From: Thermoflexus sp042408815
Lineage (GTDB): Bacteria > Chloroflexota > Anaerolineae > Thermoflexales > Thermoflexaceae
DNA length: 64,000 nt
NCBI RefSeq assembly: GCF_042408815.1
Contig: NZ_JBHOQR010000027.1
Location: 1-64,000 of the forward strand
Direction: 5' to 3'
Made by a program: the position numbers and the translations under genes. The notes beneath the pieces are model-generated. The model did not search any database. It was given only the letters and a program-made list of their open reading frames with translations, and had not been told where the DNA came from. Positions 51,430-59,320 of this stretch are shown here, one piece after another. Every line of letters begins with the position of its first letter. The first letter of the stretch is position 1.

Positions 51430-53142
51430 CTACCTGCGAATCTCTATGGGTGTAGACTGTTCGTCAACCGCTGGCCTCCACCAGCGATAATCCAGATCCG
51501 GAAACACCCGGTCCAGCTCCCAGTATTCCTCCGCCAGATCCTCATCCGGGCGCCCCGCTTCGATGGAGCGGCAGAGGGCCTCGAATCGCTCCAGGTGGGT
51601 CGTGAAGCGCTCGATGGCGTAAGCCCGGGCCTGCCCGGTGGTCACCAGGAAGGGCCAGTCGCTGGCCTGAAGTAAAAGCAGCTCCCGGGCCGCCTGATCC
51701 AGGACCTTCCGGGTTGCCCTGTCGGCCTCGCAGTGCCGGGCGGCCAGCTGTTCCATCCGGGCCTCCGCCTCGTGGATGGGCTCCCACATCCAGTGAGTCT
51801 CTGGATTATCCCAGGTCCAGTGCCCGCCTCCCAGCCCCCAGCTGGATTCCGGGAGGAACAGCACCTCGCTGGGCGGATACGCCTCCACATACGCCCGGGC
51901 GGTGGTCAGCCAGACTTCCTCGCTCTCCGCCAGACGCCGCAGGACCTCCCGGATCCAATCCACTCCTTCGAACCACCAATGGCCAAATAGCTCCGCATCG
52001 TAATTCGAGGCGATGAGGCCGATCTGCCCGGTCGCCCCATGAAATTCCCGCAGGAGATCATGGACCAGATCGACGAAGTGCTGTGCATGCTGTTCCACTT
52101 TGCGGGCCGCCCATTCTGGATGGTAAACATCCTTCTCTCCCAGATCGACTTTTCCGGTCACCCGCCAGTATTGCAGCCCAGATCGCCCATCCTTCTTGTG
52201 AAATTCCCGATAATCGAAATCCCCCGGATACCCCCAGTCGGCCGACCACACCTGCATCCCAGTCCGGTTGTTGCGGGCTACCACGGCCACGCCCGAATGC
52301 ACCGCCCCCGGCGCATCCGTGCGGGCCACATAATACGGACGATAAGTGGTTCCCCCCGCCGGTTCCACGGATTCAAAGGGGATCACATAATGGCGCACGA
52401 TCTGACCGTAAGGTCCGATGGCGTCCCCCGCCGCCTTGCCCACGGGTCGTCCCCCTTCCACCGCATGGGTTTCCGCGAAGAACAGACGGAGCCCTTCCCG
52501 GGCGAGGAAGTGCTCCAGGCCCGGCCGAATGGTCCCATCGGGCAGGCGATAGGCCGGCCGGTAGGCGCACTCGGGGAGCCAGATGGAGAAGGGATCCCGG
52601 CCGAAGAACCGTCGGTAAGTCTGTACACCCACCCGCAATTGTCCCCGGATGGAGGAATCCCGAGAGAGGAGGGGGAGGTAGCCGTGGGTTGCTGCGCTGG
52701 TCACCAGCTCCAGCACGCCTGCTTCCTGCAGTTGTCGGAAGGCCCCGATCAGATCCCGTCCGTATCGCCCGGTGAAATGCCGGAGCCGCCGATCGTAGAA
52801 CTCCACATAAAAGCGGGCCAGCTCCCGAAGATGGGCGTTCCCTTCCTGCTCGAAGCGCGCCACGTCCTGCTCCGCCCGGCCCCGCCGATCGACGACGTAT
52901 TCGATGAAATGCTCCTGGATCAGAGGATCCGCCAGCTGATCCGCCAGCACCGGAGTGAGGCTGATGGTCAAGCGAGCAGGGATCCCCTGCGCATGGAGCT
53001 CGTAAAGGGCATCCAGGAGCGGAAGGTAAGTCTCGGCGATGGCTTCATGCAGCCATTCCTCCCCATGCGGCCAGCGCCCCGCTCGACGGCAATAGGGGAT
53101 ATGGGCGTGGAGGACAAATGTGAAGGCTCCGATCCGCTTCAT
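51430..53142 (-). CDS. Glycoside hydrolase family 57, 1,4-alpha-glucan branching enzyme type
   Basis: The 570-residue enzyme begins AFTFVLHAHIPYCRRAGRWPHG (His-containing GH57 motif 1) and has IWLPECAYRP (catalytic Glu about residue 190), SNYDAELFGHWWFEG (catalytic Asp) and ESSWGLGGGHWTWDNPET, followed by a helical C-terminal domain. This is the pattern of the GH57 branching enzymes of Thermus and Thermococcus, which introduce alpha-1,6 branches into glycogen. No glgA/glgC is nearby. Thermophiles commonly use this type. Confidence 0.9.
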   Translation of the reverse strand: MKRIGAFTFVLHAHIPYCRRAGRWPHGEEWLHEAIAETYLPLLDALYELHAQGIPARLTISLTPVLADQLADPLIQEHFIEYVVDRRGRAEQDVARFEQEGNAHLRELARFYVEFYDRRLRHFTGRYGRDLIGAFRQLQEAGVLELVTSAATHGYLPLLSRDSSIRGQLRVGVQTYRRFFGRDPFSIWLPECAYRPAYRLPDGTIRPGLEHFLAREGLRLFFAETHAVEGGRPVGKAAGDAIGPYGQIVRHYVIPFESVEPAGGTTYRPYYVARTDAPGAVHSGVAVVARNNRTGMQVWSADWGYPGDFDYREFHKKDGRSGLQYWRVTGKVDLGEKDVYHPEWAARKVEQHAQHFVDLVHDLLREFHGATGQIGLIASNYDAELFGHWWFEGVDWIREVLRRLAESEEVWLTTARAYVEAYPPSEVLFLPESSWGLGGGHWTWDNPETHWMWEPIHEAEARMEQLAARHCEADRATRKVLDQAARELLLLQASDWPFLVTTGQARAYAIERFTTHLERFEALCRSIEAGRPDEDLAEEYWELDRVFPDLDYRWWRPAVDEQSTPIEIRR

Positions 53143-53252
53143 AGATGGGCTCCTCTCTTCACGGAATCCCTTCCCATGATAACTGGAAACCCGGTTGAAC
53201 TGTAGGAAGGAGGGTTGCGTAAAAAAAGTGGAAATCCTCTCATGAGGCTTCC

Positions 53253-54017
53253 ATGAGGCCTGAAGTCATGAGGACGCGCGGAGGATGCATCAGCCGGGGG
53301 TTCTGGGTAGGGGGCCGCGGAGGGCGTCGCTGGATCATGCTGGGCGTGATCGGATGGGCGGGATGTATGAGCGTCCCGAAGCCCCCGACTTCGGGATCGA
53401 ACCAGATAGCCTCTCCCGTCCCCCACCTCTCTCCGACAGTCCCCTCGCCGGCTCTTTCTTTCCCCACGCCTTCCCTCCGAAACATCCCGGGGTCCTTCGC
53501 CGCGTTCTGCGAAGGATGCCATCCCCAGGGGGGAACCGTGCCGGGAATCGGCCCCTCGCTGCGAGGCGTCGCGGAGCGGCATTCCACTGATTTCATCCGC
53601 CAGCAAATCCGGAGGGGACGGGGGGATATGCCGGGCTTCCAGGACCGTCTCTCGGAAGAAGAGATGGAGCAGCTGCTGGCCTACCTCCGAACCCTGGAAG
53701 GGCCGCCGACCTTTAATCGGATCCCTCCCCCGCCGGATCCGGCAGCGATCGCGCGAGGGTATGCCCTTTTCCGGGAACGCTGTGAATCGTGCCATCTGGA
53801 TGGCGGGCGAAGGCCGGGGGTTGGGCTGGGCTTTGAGCCGCCGGCTCCGATCCTGGTGGATGAGCTGCGACGGCATACTCCTACTTGGATCGCCCAGCAG
53901 ATCCGGGAAGGGGGTGGGCAGATGCCGGCGATCGGGGCGGACCTGACGGATGTGCAGGTGGCGGATCTGATCGCTTATCTGAGCGCGCTGGCCTCTGAGA
54001 GCGAAGAACGGCGATAG
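53253..54017 (+). CDS. Diheme c-type cytochrome, membrane-attached
   Basis: The 254-residue protein has a hydrophobic N-terminal segment ending VIGWAGC (probable lipoprotein site), a Pro/Ser linker and two cytochrome c domains with heme sites CEGCH and CESCH. Each domain ends with a Met-containing loop (GRGDMPGF, GGGQMPAIG) that supplies the axial ligand. It should carry electrons outside the membrane. The ATG at 53253 follows GAGGCTTCC; ATGs at 53268 and 53338 are alternatives. An LPxTG-like protein gene follows after 36 bp. Confidence 0.8.
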   Translation: MRPEVMRTRGGCISRGFWVGGRGGRRWIMLGVIGWAGCMSVPKPPTSGSNQIASPVPHLSPTVPSPALSFPTPSLRNIPGSFAAFCEGCHPQGGTVPGIGPSLRGVAERHSTDFIRQQIRRGRGDMPGFQDRLSEEEMEQLLAYLRTLEGPPTFNRIPPPPDPAAIARGYALFRERCESCHLDGGRRPGVGLGFEPPAPILVDELRRHTPTWIAQQIREGGGQMPAIGADLTDVQVADLIAYLSALASESEERR

Positions 54018-54053
54018 CCGATTTTCTATCCTAACCTTCAAGAGGAGGATGCC

Positions 54054-54563
54054 ATGAAGCGGATTCCGTTCAGCCTCGGTGTTTTGCTTGCGATTCTGTT
54101 CGTCGCCGCGGCCCCGGCTCAGGAAACCGTCACGATTCAGCTGCGGGAACAGAGCGGATCCGGACAATCTGGGACGGCGGTTCTCAAGGCGGTGGGGGAT
54201 CAGACCGAAGTGACGGTGAACATCAAGCCGGGCCCTGCCGGGGTGGATCAGCCGGCCCACATCCATGAGGGCACCTGCGCGAATCTTAACCCCAAACCGG
54301 CCTTTCCCCTGAGCCCTGTCCGGGATGGCCAATCTGTCACTACCGTCAACGTGAAATTGACAGATCTCCTGGCCAAACCTTTCGCGATCAATATCCACAA
54401 GTCCGCTCAGGAGATCAGCGTATATGTGGCCTGCGGAGAGATCGTGGCCGCGCTGCCGCGGACCGGCGGGGAATCGGCGGGGATTCCGGTATGGGCCGGG
54501 CTTCTGCTGCTGGGCGCGCTGCTGATCGGGGCCGGATACGCCCTGCGCCGACGGCTGGCCTGA
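54054..54563 (+). CDS. Exported protein with LPxTG-like sorting signal
   Basis: The 169-residue protein has a signal peptide (MKRIPFSLGVLLAILFVAAAPAQE), a beta-rich domain (VTIQLREQSGSGQSGTAVLKA...HIHEGTCANLNP) resembling the CHRD/superoxide-dismutase-like exported domains, and a C-terminal LPRTGG followed by a hydrophobic helix and RRRLA. That end is the layout of a sortase substrate. The HIHEGTC segment might bind a metal. No sortase gene is in the window. It directly follows the diheme cytochrome. The ribosome binding site is GAGGAGG. Confidence 0.75.
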   Translation: MKRIPFSLGVLLAILFVAAAPAQETVTIQLREQSGSGQSGTAVLKAVGDQTEVTVNIKPGPAGVDQPAHIHEGTCANLNPKPAFPLSPVRDGQSVTTVNVKLTDLLAKPFAINIHKSAQEISVYVACGEIVAALPRTGGESAGIPVWAGLLLLGALLIGAGYALRRRLA

Positions 54564-54620
54564 TCGGAACACGCGGATCCGGGAAGACCGCCCATCTAAC
54601 CGGGGGCTGGAGGAAGGGCA

Positions 54621-54659
54621 TGGGGGGGCGGACCGTAGGGGTGGGGATCCGCCCCCCCA
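54621..54659. terminator. G/C-rich hairpin downstream of the LPxTG protein gene
   Basis: Arms TGGGGGGGCGGA (54621-54632) and TCCGCCCCCCCA (54648-54659) pair perfectly over 12 bp with a 15-base loop. No T-run follows, so termination would be Rho-dependent or weak. Confidence 0.45.
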
Positions 54660-55149
54660 GCGCATCCGCCTGATCCCAGGGCGTGGGGCCTGAAACCCCG
54701 GGACAGGTGGTCCCATCGTGAGGGACCGTCGGTCGCACGGCCCTGCAACATTCCGGGAATGCACTGGGCGAAGAACGGCCGATATGAAGGTGACCACACT
54801 CCTGGGGGAAAGCCAACCGGCTCAGGGATGGGCCAACCGGATCCTTCTCCTCCCCTTCCAGCATCTCCACCAGCCGCCGCGCCAGGTCCTCCGGCACTTC
54901 CACCTCGATCCGCACTGTCCCTTTGCTGGTCATCACGGCCCTTCCCTTGCACGGGCCGCCTGGCATGGACCATCCCCCCATGGTCGCTGCCCGGCCTCTC
55001 TGCTCTTGCCAGATGCCCGCAGAAGCCTTCCGAACTCGTCTCGCCGGATATCCGCTTGTTGCCTCTCTCTTCCAGGCACCCACCGCCCCATGAGAGCCTG
55101 CACCACGCCCAGCGGCTGGCGGCGCCTGACCCGTCTGAGGGCACGGAGG
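54660..55149. other. Intergenic region with a possible decayed small gene
   Basis: About 490 bp between the LPxTG gene and the tRNA-Asp unit. On the minus strand an ATG at 54930-54932 opens MTSKGTVRIEVEVPEDLARRL and continues about 15 sensible residues (VEMLEGEEKDPVG) before turning into poor sequence. It looks like the start of a small antitoxin-like or hypothetical gene whose remainder is lost. No other feature is supported. Confidence 0.35.
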
Positions 55150-55208
55150 CTGGGAAAAAGAAGGAGCCCTCCCCCGGGAACGGCCCGCTCTGCGGGGGAG
55201 GGCTCCTT
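55150..55208 (-). terminator. Intrinsic terminator of the tRNA-Asp transcript
   Basis: Arms 55161-55176 and 55193-55208 pair over 16 bp (AAGGAGCCCTCCCCCG on one side). On the minus strand the hairpin is followed by TTCTTTTTCCC, a good T-run. It lies 35 bp beyond the tRNA-Asp 3' end. Confidence 0.85.
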
Positions 55209-55242
55209 CCTTCGGCACACCCACTGGGGGTTGGACCTGGAG

Positions 55243-55318
55243 CGGGCCCGACGGGATTCGAACCCGCGATCTCCGCCTTGACAGGGCGGCGTGTTAGGCC
55301 AGGCTACACCACGGGCCC
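55243..55318 (-). tRNA. tRNA-Asp (anticodon GTC)
   Basis: Acceptor GGGCCCG/CGGGCCC, D arm GTGT/ACAC, anticodon stem CCGCC/GGCGG around CTGTCAA (anticodon GTC), T arm GCGGG/CCCGT and discriminator G, as expected for tRNA-Asp. No CCA is encoded. It has its own promoter and terminator. Confidence 0.95.
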
Positions 55319-55330
55319 GCTTCTGCTTCG

Positions 55331-55360
55331 AATATACCATGTGGATGAATAAACCGTCAA
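55331..55360 (-). promoter_or_regulatory. Sigma-70-type promoter of tRNA-Asp
   Basis: TTGACG (55355-55360) and TATATT (55331-55336) on the minus strand, 18-nt spacer, ending a few bases before the mature tRNA start. Confidence 0.82.
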
Positions 55361-55445
55361 GATCGCGAACGCGCGGGAAGACGATCCGGCGGGGCAGGGT
55401 ATCGCAGGCGCCTCGCCCGGCCCCATCCGGGGCATCTCGCTTCCT

Positions 55446-56048
55446 CTAAAACAACGTAAGTTGCCGCGGCTCCTCCGGCGGCTGTTTCTCTTCGGCCTTC
55501 AACAGACCCGCTAGGAACGCCCCCAGCTTCTGGAAATCCTCCTCCACGGTCCGTTTAAGAGCGGGCTGATGGAGGGCGGCGGCGGGATGATACATGGGAA
55601 ACACCACCCGATCCCCCACCCGGATGGGTTTCCCATGCACCTGGGAGATCTTGGCATTCGGCAGCCAATGGGCCAGGGAGTATCGCCCCAGGGTGACGAT
55701 GACCTTCGGGTTGATGAGATCCACCTGACGGTCCAGATATGGACTGCATGCCTCGATTTCATCCATGTAGGGATCCCGATTGCCAGGCGGCCGGCACTTG
55801 ATGATGTTGGTGATGTAAACATCCTCCCGCTTCAGGCCGATGGAGGCCAGCAGCTCATTGAGGAAAGCCCCCGCCGCCCCGACGAAGGGCCGGCCCTGGC
55901 GATCTTCATGGAATCCTGGGGCTTCTCCGACGAACATCACCCGAGCGCTTCGAGGTCCCTCGCCGGGCACCGCCAGGGTTCGCCCATGCGCCAGGGGGCA
56001 CTTTGTGCATTTCCGTATCTCCTGATGCAGCGCCTCCAGTTCATCCAT
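55446..56048 (-). CDS. Uracil-DNA glycosylase, family 4 (Fe-S)
   Basis: The 200-residue enzyme has Fe-S Cys in IRKCTKCPLA near the N-terminus and two more in NIIKCRPPGNRDP and EACSPYLD. Catalytic motifs are VGEAPGFHED and MYHPAAALH. Family 4 enzymes remove uracil (deaminated cytosine) from DNA; they are common in thermophiles. The C-terminal end PRQLTLF contains a QLTLF-like clamp-binding motif, which would tether it to DnaN. The ATG follows GGAAGGAGG. Confidence 0.93.
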   Translation of the reverse strand: MDELEALHQEIRKCTKCPLAHGRTLAVPGEGPRSARVMFVGEAPGFHEDRQGRPFVGAAGAFLNELLASIGLKREDVYITNIIKCRPPGNRDPYMDEIEACSPYLDRQVDLINPKVIVTLGRYSLAHWLPNAKISQVHGKPIRVGDRVVFPMYHPAAALHQPALKRTVEEDFQKLGAFLAGLLKAEEKQPPEEPRQLTLF

Positions 56049-56254
56049 CCGGCATCGCCTCCTTCCAGAGTAGAGGCCGCAGAGAACCAGCCGTGGAACC
56101 CATTGAAACATGCCGAGAAAACTCTGGCAAGAGCGCAACATGCGCGGCATGGCCAAGGGCGGAGCCCCACAAGGCAGGGATTGCTTCGGGCGGGATCTGG
56201 ATTACAATTCGGGCAGATATTTGTGCCTAAGATCCATGCCCGGAGCGTCTTTCG

Positions 56255-56800
56255 ATGAATTGGCTGGACCAGCTGCCGCCGCGCACCCGCACGCTGTATG
56301 TGGTGTTCATCAGCATCATCCTGGCGACCCTGCCCTGCTACGTGCTGGGCGGGGTGCTGCTCGCCATGGCTCGACCCGCAGGCGAGCTCCCCGCCACCCC
56401 AACGGCGCTATTTCCAACCCTGACGCCCCTGGGGCTCACGCCGGTGATGATCCCCACCCCAACGTTCCCGTTCGGTCCGACGGAAACCCGGCTTCCAACC
56501 CCCACCCAGTGGATCCCGCCGACCCTCACGCCGACCTTCTCGCCCACTCCCTCCCGAACCCCGACGGCGACAGCGACCGCCACGTCGACTCCGACGTCCA
56601 CAACAACCCCCACGCCTACTTACACTCCCACGCCTACTTATACCCCGACGGCCACCCCTTCCCCGACCGTCTCGCCCACGCCGAGGCCTACAGGCACTGC
56701 CACGCCTACCCCCACCGGCACTCCCACAGAGACGGCCACACCTTCTCCTACGCCAGCCCCACCTACACCTACACCCCCACCCTCCCCACCCACCCCCTAA
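56255..56800 (+). CDS. Membrane-anchored Pro/Thr-rich stalk protein
   Basis: The 181-residue protein has one N-terminal helix (LYVVFISIILATLPCYVLGGVLLAM) and then more than 120 residues composed almost only of Pro, Thr, Ser and Ala (TPTATATATSTPTSTTTPTP). No C-terminal domain follows the repeat. Such stalks are common in Chloroflexota surface proteins; here nothing is carried at the end. It ends 15 bp before the phosphoesterase gene. Confidence 0.65.
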   Translation: MNWLDQLPPRTRTLYVVFISIILATLPCYVLGGVLLAMARPAGELPATPTALFPTLTPLGLTPVMIPTPTFPFGPTETRLPTPTQWIPPTLTPTFSPTPSRTPTATATATSTPTSTTTPTPTYTPTPTYTPTATPSPTVSPTPRPTGTATPTPTGTPTETATPSPTPAPPTPTPPPSPPTP

Positions 56801-56815
56801 TGGACGGGCGCCCCC

Positions 56816-57547
56816 ATGCGCATCCTGGTGCTCGCGGATATCCACGCAAACTTCGAGGCGCTGGAGGCGGTGCTGGCAGACGCCGGGGCCTGGGATGCCC
56901 TCTGGTTCCTCGGGGACCTGGTGGGTTACGGGCCGGACCCGGTGGCGTGTATCGATCAAGTCCAGCGCCTGGCAGCCGTGGCCCTCGCTGGCAACCACGA
57001 CTGGGGGGTTCTGAGCCGGGTGCCCCTTTCCACCTTCAACCCCGCGGCCCGCCGGGTGCTGGAATGGACGCGGGAGCAGCTCCCCGCGCGCCACATCGAA
57101 TACCTGATGAGCCTCCCAGCCCAAACGGAACAGGAGGGGATCACCCTGACCCATGGGAGCCTGCGGGCACCGATTTGGGAATACATCCTGGATCCGTATA
57201 CCGCATGGGAGAACATCGAGCAGCTGCCCACCCGGATCGGCCTCTTCGGCCATACCCACGTGGCCATTGCTTACCATGCGCCGGATCGGGAGACGCCGCG
57301 GATGCACATCTTGGAGCCGCCCTATAATGAGCCCATCGACCTGAGGGAGGGATGGTGGCTGTTGAACCCGGGCAGTGTCGGCCAGCCTCGGGATGGCGAT
57401 CCCCGGGCCGCTTACGGAATCCTGGACCTGGAAGCTATGACCTGGACGTTTCGGCGAGTTCCCTACCCGATCGCTGAGACCCAGGCGAAAATGCGCCGCC
57501 TGGGGTTTCCGCCGTTTTTGATTGAACGCCTCGCCTACGGCGAGTAG
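56816..57547 (+). CDS. Calcineurin-like metallophosphoesterase, YfcE/DR1281-like group
   Basis: The 243-residue protein has the full set of metal ligands: LADIHANFEAL, FLGDLVGYGPDP, LAGNHDWGV, THGS and LFGHTHVAI, ending WWLLNPGSVGQPRDGDPRAAYG. This matches the YfcE/MJ0936-like phosphodiesterase group that acts on small phosphodiesters in vitro. The cellular substrate is not known. It precedes a conserved unknown gene by 10 bp. Confidence 0.88.
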   Translation: MRILVLADIHANFEALEAVLADAGAWDALWFLGDLVGYGPDPVACIDQVQRLAAVALAGNHDWGVLSRVPLSTFNPAARRVLEWTREQLPARHIEYLMSLPAQTEQEGITLTHGSLRAPIWEYILDPYTAWENIEQLPTRIGLFGHTHVAIAYHAPDRETPRMHILEPPYNEPIDLREGWWLLNPGSVGQPRDGDPRAAYGILDLEAMTWTFRRVPYPIAETQAKMRRLGFPPFLIERLAYGE

Positions 57548-57557
57548 GAGTTTTCGG

Positions 57558-58466
57558 ATGACGGCCGCTTCGGTCCTCACGCCGCGGGTCCTCCTCGTGG
57601 TCTTCGATCCGCCCATCGCGCCTGACTTTCCTCTCTCCCGGGCGATGGGCTGGAACCGAGTGGAGGAGCTGGTCGAGGGATACATCGCCGACCTGGAAGC
57701 ATGCAGCCGGGGTACGGTCCGGTATCAGGTGGTGGCGCGCCTGGATTTCCCCTTGTTTCCCCCTAAAATCGACGGATTTCGCTACGCACCGGAGACTTAT
57801 CGCGCGGTGCTGGAGGGCCGGCGACTGCCCCACGAACCGGACACTGCGGATTATCATGCGATCCTCACCGCCTGCGAGGGGGTTCCACGTGTGGCGCGCG
57901 GAGAGATCGATGAGATCTGGCTTTTCGGCGGCCCCTACTTCGGGTTCTACGAGTCCCGCATGGCTGGGCCCGGAGCTTTCTGGTGCAACGCCCCGCCGCT
58001 CCCCGGGGCGGAGGCCGCCGGGAGGCGGTTTGTGATCATGGGCTTCTCTTATGAACGCGGGATCGGGGAGATGCTGGAGAACTTCGGACACCGAGCAGAG
58101 GCGATCATGGAACGGGTTTTCGAAGGGGTCCCGGAGGAGCGAAACCTGTGGCGGCGCTTCACCCGCTATGATCGCATCGCCCCGGGCCGGGCCGGCGTCG
58201 GCACTATCCACTTCGCCCCCAACAGCGAGCGGGATTACGATTGGGGGAACCCCCACTACGTCTGGAGTGATTGCGATGACTGGCTGCACTTCCCGGATCT
58301 GCGGGGCCGGGGGCGATGGGTGAACTGCGCGGAGTGGGGCGGCGGGGACATCCGGGAGCATCACCGATGGTGGCTCCGCCATCTCCCCTGCGCTCCCGGG
58401 GAGACCGACGGCATCTCCCATCACTGGTGGGGCTACATCGTGGATCCCAACACCGTCCCCCGATGA
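57558..58466 (+). CDS. Conserved protein of unknown function, Trp/His-rich C-terminus
   Basis: The 302-residue protein has no recognised domain. It starts VLTPRVLLVVFDPPIAP and includes IDEIWLFGGPYFGFYESRMAGPGAFWCNAPP, a conspicuous FGFYES segment, and a C-terminal half dense in Trp and His (WSDCDDWLHFPD, HHRWWLRHLPC, HHWWGYIVDP). There is no signal peptide. The composition suggests a secreted-type or metal-binding fold, but this is only an impression. The ATG follows TAGGAG. It is probably co-transcribed with the phosphoesterase. Confidence 0.6.
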   Translation: MTAASVLTPRVLLVVFDPPIAPDFPLSRAMGWNRVEELVEGYIADLEACSRGTVRYQVVARLDFPLFPPKIDGFRYAPETYRAVLEGRRLPHEPDTADYHAILTACEGVPRVARGEIDEIWLFGGPYFGFYESRMAGPGAFWCNAPPLPGAEAAGRRFVIMGFSYERGIGEMLENFGHRAEAIMERVFEGVPEERNLWRRFTRYDRIAPGRAGVGTIHFAPNSERDYDWGNPHYVWSDCDDWLHFPDLRGRGRWVNCAEWGGGDIREHHRWWLRHLPCAPGETDGISHHWWGYIVDPNTVPR

Positions 58467-58537
58467 ACGGATCCCCGATTCGCCCGGCCCGGGGATCCGC
58501 GGTAAGATCTTCCTGCAGAACGTGGTGGGAGGCCTCC

Positions 58538-59206
58538 ATGTGCGGGCGCTACACGATCTTCACGGAGCCGCGGCGGCTGATGGAACGGTTCCGGGCGGAA
58601 TGGCCGGATGCGCCGTGGCAGCCCCGGTATAATGCAGCCCCTACCCAGCCCCTTCCCGTGCTCCTCAACAAGGATCCCCGGCGGATCCGCCTGTTGCGGT
58701 GGGGGCTGATCCCCCACTGGGCGGAGGACCCGGCGATCGGGAACCGGCTGATCAACGCCCGGGCGGAGACCCTGACCCAACGCCCGAGCTTCCGCGAGGC
58801 TTTCCGCCGGCGGCGCTGCCTGGTGCTGGCCGATGGGTTTTACGAGTGGCAGCACACGCCCCGCGGGCGTATCCCTTACTGGATCGGGTTGCAGGATCGG
58901 GAGCCCTTCGCCTTTGCTGGGCTGTGGGATCGCTGGGAGAGCCCGGAGGGGAAGATCATCGAGAGCTTCACCATCATCACCACCGTTGCCAATGAACGGG
59001 TCGCCCCTATCCACGACCGGATGCCGGTGATCCTGCTTCCGGAACATGAGGCGATCTGGCTGGATGATGCCGCCGGCCCCCGGGCCTGGCAGGAGATCCT
59101 ACGCCCGTATCCGGCCGATCGGATGATCGCTTACCCGGTTTCGGCTCGGGTGAACTCCCCGCGGGCGGACGATCCGACTCTGATCCAGCCTCTATCCGAG
59201 CGTTAA
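58538..59206 (+). CDS. SRAP-family (YedK/HMCES-type) abasic-site protein
   Basis: The 222-residue protein begins MCGRYT, so Cys2 becomes the N-terminal catalytic residue after Met removal. Further family motifs are PRYNAAPTQ (Asn), RWGLIPHWAED, NARAET (Glu), ADGFYEWQ and IHDRMPVIL (His). SRAP proteins form a covalent adduct with abasic sites in single-stranded DNA. Start: ATG at 58538, five bases after GGGAGG. The gene precedes the argH terminus by 115 bp. Confidence 0.93.
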   Translation: MCGRYTIFTEPRRLMERFRAEWPDAPWQPRYNAAPTQPLPVLLNKDPRRIRLLRWGLIPHWAEDPAIGNRLINARAETLTQRPSFREAFRRRRCLVLADGFYEWQHTPRGRIPYWIGLQDREPFAFAGLWDRWESPEGKIIESFTIITTVANERVAPIHDRMPVILLPEHEAIWLDDAAGPRAWQEILRPYPADRMIAYPVSARVNSPRADDPTLIQPLSER

Positions 59207-59320
59207 CCCAGAGGGCTTCCGCCGCATGGCTCCCCTTCTAAGCGGTCCCCCGTTCTTTTCCGGGTCGCGGAGGCCCCCAAAGCGCTTCTCAAGTCACCAG
59301 CGCTCCCTGTGCGGAGCTTC

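Noticed and set aside
53139..54797. A 552-codon minus-strand frame over the cytochrome and LPxTG genes
   Set aside because: Arg/Pro/Gly-rich shadow; the opposite strand has two heme sites, signal peptides and good start sites.
56560..56800. CACGCCTACTTACAC-type repeats as a CRISPR or minisatellite
   Set aside because: The repeats are in frame and encode the Thr/Pro stalk of a membrane protein; there are no unique spacers.
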